Assembly (NCBI RefSeq): GCF_012922555.1
Contig: NZ_WIPK01000001.1
Coordinates: 1,116,001-1,180,000 of the forward strand
Direction of reading: 5' to 3'
DNA length: 64,000 bases
Origin: Paraclostridium dentum
Lineage (GTDB): Bacteria; Bacillota; Clostridia; Peptostreptococcales; Peptostreptococcaceae
How positions within the stretch are numbered: position 1 is the first letter of the stretch; the number at the start of each line of letters is the position of its first letter. Positions 60,435-64,000 of the stretch are shown here, piece after piece. The translations under genes and the position numbers were made by a program. Under the pieces are notes generated by a model that did no database searches, was not told the origin of the DNA, and saw nothing but the letters and a program-made list of their open reading frames with translations.

Positions 60435-62594
60435 CTATTTTTTTAAAGTTATAACTACCTTAAATAAATCTCCATCAGTACTAACATTAAATGTTCCACC
60501 TTGAAGCTCAATAAAGCTCTTTGCGATGGCAAGCCCTAACCCACTACCTTCTGTGTTCCTAGATTTATCTCCCCTTACAAACCTTTCAACTAAATCTTCT
60601 ACATCAAAATCAATCTCTTCAGCTGTCATATTTCTAAAGCTTATTTTTACAAATTCAGATTCACTTATTATATCAATATACACTCTAGAATACTCCATTG
60701 CATATTTACTTATATTTATTAACAGATTTTCAAATACTCTAAATGTTCTTTGACTATCTAATTTCAATATTAATTTTTCTTCTGGAAAATTGGTTCTTAT
60801 TTTTAAATTTGAAGCTTTTATTTTATCATCTACTTCAACTAATGTCTGTTTCATTAAAGACACTACATCTACATCTATAATATTTAAATGTACATTACCG
60901 CTATTGACTTTGCTAACCTCAAATAAATCTTCTATCAACACTCTTAATCTTTCAGATTTTCTGTCTAATGTGTCTATATAAATTTTTCGTTTTTCTTCAG
61001 TTAAATTTTCATCTTTTAATAAATCAACATAAGTTATTATGGATGTTAACGGAGTTTTCAAATCATGACTTACATTAGAAATTAACTCTGTCTTCATTTT
61101 CTGACTTTTAACTTCTTCATCTACAGCTTTTTTAAACCCTATTTGAATATTGTCTATCTCATTTTTTAATACATTAAAAGTTCCTAAATCATCATTTAAT
61201 TTTGTACCTAAGTTTCCATTTGCTATCTCTTTAGTTATATTTAGTAATTTATTGTAATCCCTATTTATAGAAAGATACTTCTTCTTTATAATAAAGTATA
61301 AAACTAAAGTATATATAGGAACTAATATTAATCCAAAAAGCCAAGTACATGATATCAAGCTTACTACAATTAAATTAAGAATTAACATAGATACTATTTT
61401 CTTTTTATTGTTTCTTCCTAACTCTATGTCAAACATCCATTTTTTTGTTTTTCTTAATTTTTTATTTATATATTTTGTACCTTTATAAATCAACGAATGG
61501 TCTTTTAAGTATGTTGTATGTCTAGTTTTTATAATGTGTTTTAATAAAATTACTCCTGTAAACATTACTGTAAATAAAACTACCCAGTAAGTCAGGTTAA
61601 TTAAATAATTAATTATATTATTCATATCTATTGTAAATTGTAATTGAGTAAAACTTATTATTGCTTTATTCATAACTGTTTTTATTATAAGTAAATCAGA
61701 AGCCAAGTAGGCGTAAACAAATGATAAGTAAATTAAAAATGCCACTACTTCTACTGGTATTTTTGTTATTTTTTCAAATATTTTTAACTCTTTAATTTCC
61801 TTATACGGAATAATCATTGCAACCAAAATAACAAATACAATTCCTATATTTATAAAAATTCTAGAAGCCATAGTATAAGAATGCTCTTGTTCCATATTTA
61901 TTTCATGTGATATGTTATCTACATATTTTAAATCTTTAGGTACTCCATATACAAACTTCATATTTTTTATAGGTTTCAATCCATAAATATCTTCTCCTAA
62001 ATATACAGATGGTTTTTTATTTTGATTTAAATTCGATTCAATAGTTCTTTCATCTGCTCCATGTAGTTTGCTAATCCTCATATTTCCTTTATCATCAAAG
62101 TCAATAGATATATAAAACTGATATTTATCTCTTAAATTTTCTTGTGTACTTTTTTCATTACTATCTAGTAAATCTAAATTCCCGCTTGGACTTTTTTTAG
62201 TTAAATTTTTAGACTTATCTACAACATAATAGTCTAAATTTTTTAAATTTGTATTTAAGTTTTGAGCGAAATCATTTATCTCATTACCAAAACTATCTCT
62301 TATTTCCTTTGTATATTCATCATTAGTATCTACACCCGGCTTTAACTCTAACATAAGATCTGCAGGACTAGTTTTTTCATTATTTTCATCATAAATTTTA
62401 TAGTAAAGTCCATATGTAGAGTCTATTAATTTGCTTGTGAAATCCCCATTATCTTCATATATATTATATCCAAAATGATTACTATACTTTTTTATACTTT
62501 GATAAGACAATACCATTCCTATTGACGCTATTAGTATTGTCATTACTATTATTAATTTTACATACAGTTTATTGTTTTTCAATTTTGTATCCAA
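60435..62594 (-). CDS. Sensor histidine kinase, seven-helix type
   Basis: The 719-residue kinase has one N-terminal helix, an extracytoplasmic domain of about 200 residues, then several helices (about 245-425), a HAMP-like linker (EIANGNLGTKLNDDLGTF), His510 in NVSHDLKTPLTSII and the ATPase boxes including GSGLGLAIAKSFIELQGG. It pairs with the response regulator gene, which its start overlaps by 26 bases. The start is a TTG at 62594 or 62582. Architecture resembles cell-envelope sensors of Clostridia; signal unknown. Confidence 0.9.
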   Translation of the reverse strand: MDTKLKNNKLYVKLIIVMTILIASIGMVLSYQSIKKYSNHFGYNIYEDNGDFTSKLIDSTYGLYYKIYDENNEKTSPADLMLELKPGVDTNDEYTKEIRDSFGNEINDFAQNLNTNLKNLDYYVVDKSKNLTKKSPSGNLDLLDSNEKSTQENLRDKYQFYISIDFDDKGNMRISKLHGADERTIESNLNQNKKPSVYLGEDIYGLKPIKNMKFVYGVPKDLKYVDNISHEINMEQEHSYTMASRIFINIGIVFVILVAMIIPYKEIKELKIFEKITKIPVEVVAFLIYLSFVYAYLASDLLIIKTVMNKAIISFTQLQFTIDMNNIINYLINLTYWVVLFTVMFTGVILLKHIIKTRHTTYLKDHSLIYKGTKYINKKLRKTKKWMFDIELGRNNKKKIVSMLILNLIVVSLISCTWLFGLILVPIYTLVLYFIIKKKYLSINRDYNKLLNITKEIANGNLGTKLNDDLGTFNVLKNEIDNIQIGFKKAVDEEVKSQKMKTELISNVSHDLKTPLTSIITYVDLLKDENLTEEKRKIYIDTLDRKSERLRVLIEDLFEVSKVNSGNVHLNIIDVDVVSLMKQTLVEVDDKIKASNLKIRTNFPEEKLILKLDSQRTFRVFENLLINISKYAMEYSRVYIDIISESEFVKISFRNMTAEEIDFDVEDLVERFVRGDKSRNTEGSGLGLAIAKSFIELQGGTFNVSTDGDLFKVVITLKK

Positions 62595-63270
62595 CGCCCC
62601 ACACCACCTTCAAATATTTTGGATTTTTAGGGTTCATTTCTATTTTTTCTCTTATATTCCTTACATGAACCATTATTGTATCTGTATTCACAGCTCTTTC
62701 TTTCCATACTTTCTCATATATTTCATCTGCTGAAAATACCCTCCCTGGGTTTTTCATAAGTAAAGTAAGTATTTTAAACTCTATAGGAGTTGTTTTTACA
62801 AAGTTTCCATCAACACAAACTTCCTTTGTATTTATATTAAGTTCTAAACCACCTATAGTATGTATGTTTTCATTTGGTATATTTTTTTCAACTAAATTTA
62901 AAAACTTTCTGTACCTTCTAAGTTGAGAATTCACTCTAGCTAAAAGCTCTAAAGGTTTAAAAGGTTTTTCAATATAGTCATCAGCTCCTATATTTAATCC
63001 TGTTATTTTATCAATTTCTTCAGATTTTGCAGATAACATTATAACTGGAAAATCATGATTTTCTCTTAATTTCATGGTAAACTCGATTCCGTCCATTTTA
63101 GGCATCATTATGTCTACTATACTTAAATGAATAGTTTCTTTTTCTAATATACATAATCCTTCAACCCCATTATTTGCAATAAATACATTATATCCTTGAT
63201 TGTTTAAATAAGCTTTTACTGCATAAGCTATATCTTGTTCATCTTCTACAACTAAAATATTAAAATTCAT
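62569..63270 (-). CDS. OmpR-family response regulator
   Basis: The 233-residue protein has a receiver domain with Asp53 in SIVDIMMP, the Ser/Ala and Lys marks (MLSAKS, KPF) and a C-terminal winged helix (about 140-230, ending HVRNIREKIEMNPKNPKYLK). It resembles VanR-type regulators. It overlaps the kinase gene and has no other partner close by. ATG at 63270. Confidence 0.93.
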   Translation of the reverse strand: MNFNILVVEDEQDIAYAVKAYLNNQGYNVFIANNGVEGLCILEKETIHLSIVDIMMPKMDGIEFTMKLRENHDFPVIMLSAKSEEIDKITGLNIGADDYIEKPFKPLELLARVNSQLRRYRKFLNLVEKNIPNENIHTIGGLELNINTKEVCVDGNFVKTTPIEFKILTLLMKNPGRVFSADEIYEKVWKERAVNTDTIMVHVRNIREKIEMNPKNPKYLKVVWGVGYKIEKQ

Positions 63271-63451
63271 TTTTTCTACCCCACTTTATTATTTTTCTAT
63301 ATATATAATATCATAAGGCATTTTTAAATTTAACCAACTTCTTAAAACCTCCTTCTTTATCTTTATTGTACTTATATAATAACTTTTATTTTTTAAGATA
63401 ATCAGTATATAAATCTAAAGATTTTCTAAAGGTTTAATTTAGCTTTATTAA

Positions 63452-63509
63452 AAATAAATAAGGAAGTAAAAATATATAAATTTATATATTTTTACTTCCT
63501 TATTTATTT
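63452..63509. terminator. 58-base perfect palindrome, likely terminator
   Basis: The 29 bases from 63452 are exactly complementary to the next 29, with no loop. The arms begin AAATAAATAAGGAAGTAAAA. It lies right after the stop of the channel gene and upstream of the response regulator gene. Confidence 0.75.
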
Positions 63510-63521
63510 AGTGTTGCGTAT

Positions 63522-64000
63522 TTAATCTCTAGAACTAATTAATGTGAATATGCTTGGAACAAAAATACACATTAATAGATATGAAACAAACATTTCACTC
63601 GCAACTATAATTTTTAATCCAGAACCTAATATACTAACTTCATCATATCCTATTGTAAAAATCATAACACTACTAAAATATAAATAGTCAATTTTACTTT
63701 TCACCCTACTTCCATTACTTAAAAATAATCCATTACTTTCATTTATATCTATAAAAGTATAATAGTTATTATAATCCTCAAATAAATTAGCATAAAAAAT
63801 TGTACTACTCAACAAAACCAATGTTATTATTCCAAAAACAATTACAGATGACTTTAAAGCATTATAATCTTTTGGAATTCTAAATACCCAAATGATAGTT
63901 ATAATAGTCCAAAGTATTATTATAGTGGATAAAATAAAAAAATATATTACACCTAAAATTACTCCTCCATAACTTGTAGTCCACTTACCTAAAGTAAATC
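63522..64000 (-). CDS. Potassium-channel-like membrane protein, 5' end outside window
   Basis: The open frame runs to the window edge without a start, giving the last 158 residues. Helices lie at about WTTSYGGVILGVIYFFILS, WTIITIIWVF and SSVIVFGIITLVLL, then an outside loop, a pore helix with YFSSVMIFTIGYDEVS and a last helix (IIVASEMFVSYLLMCIF). TIGYD stands where K+ channels have TVGYGD; the second Gly is missing, so selectivity could differ. It resembles two-helix ion channels of the Ion_trans_2 group. Confidence 0.75.
   Translation of the reverse strand, partial: FTLGKWTTSYGGVILGVIYFFILSTIIILWTIITIIWVFRIPKDYNALKSSVIVFGIITLVLLSSTIFYANLFEDYNNYYTFIDINESNGLFLSNGSRVKSKIDYLYFSSVMIFTIGYDEVSILGSGLKIIVASEMFVSYLLMCIFVPSIFTLISSRD

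Overview
The window is strongly AT-rich, uses AGGAGG-type ribosome sites, and carries gene families typical of low-GC anaerobic Firmicutes. T-box control, a Bce-type bacitracin module, a C. difficile-style type I toxin peptide and a purine-fermentation microcompartment together point to the Clostridia, most likely Peptostreptococcaceae (Clostridioides, Paraclostridium or a relative). The genus is an inference. I saw no phage, transposase, CRISPR array, rRNA or tRNA.

Left part (1-31,000, mostly minus strand). A BlaI-type repressor and a BlaR1-like membrane metallopeptidase form one operon that runs toward a glycerophosphodiesterase cut by the window edge. In the BlaR1-like protein the usual penicillin-binding sensor is replaced by a transglycosylase (GT51) domain whose first catalytic Glu is Gln. 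Then come two berberine-bridge-type flavin oxidases flanking an M20 peptidase under a T-box with a duplicated antiterminator/terminator, a MarR-controlled MATE pump, an esterase, a GH3 beta-glucosidase and an AraC-GH39 fusion. A YitT transporter, a TetR-controlled ABC exporter, GlpT, a TIM-barrel protein, a DbpA-like helicase, and a four-gene operon of MoxR-type ATPase, HEIGH/VWA protein and two small proteins follow.

Middle part (31,000-44,000). This holds a DUF1275 membrane protein, an alpha/beta hydrolase, a LysR regulator divergent from a CofE-like ligase, a ClC channel, a small type I toxin/antisense locus, and a BceRS-BceAB module next to uppP. Near-identical BceR-type operators precede bceA and uppP, so flux-sensing detoxification and the undecaprenyl-diphosphatase look like one regulon.

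Right part (44,000-57,100). A long minus-strand operon encodes three BMC hexamer proteins, one EutN-type vertex protein, two unknown small proteins, UbiX/UbiD, a cysteine hydrolase, a dihydropyrimidinase-like amidohydrolase, a formiminotransferase and an adenine-deaminase-like protein. Divergent plus-strand genes encode a cyclase-family hydrolase, an NCS2 purine permease and a GltS-type carrier. The enzymes match, step for step, the classical clostridial route xanthine -> 4-ureido-imidazole carboxylate -> 4-amino-imidazole carboxylate -> 4-aminoimidazole -> 4-imidazolone -> formiminoglycine -> glycine + formimino-THF. I read it as a xanthine-degrading microcompartment. Large hairpins with a shared core lie inside and at the end of this operon.

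The end (57,100-64,000) has an FxLYD lipoprotein, a membrane Ser/Thr kinase divergent from an HTH protein, a YczE-like membrane protein, a two-component system and a K+-channel-like gene cut by the right edge.
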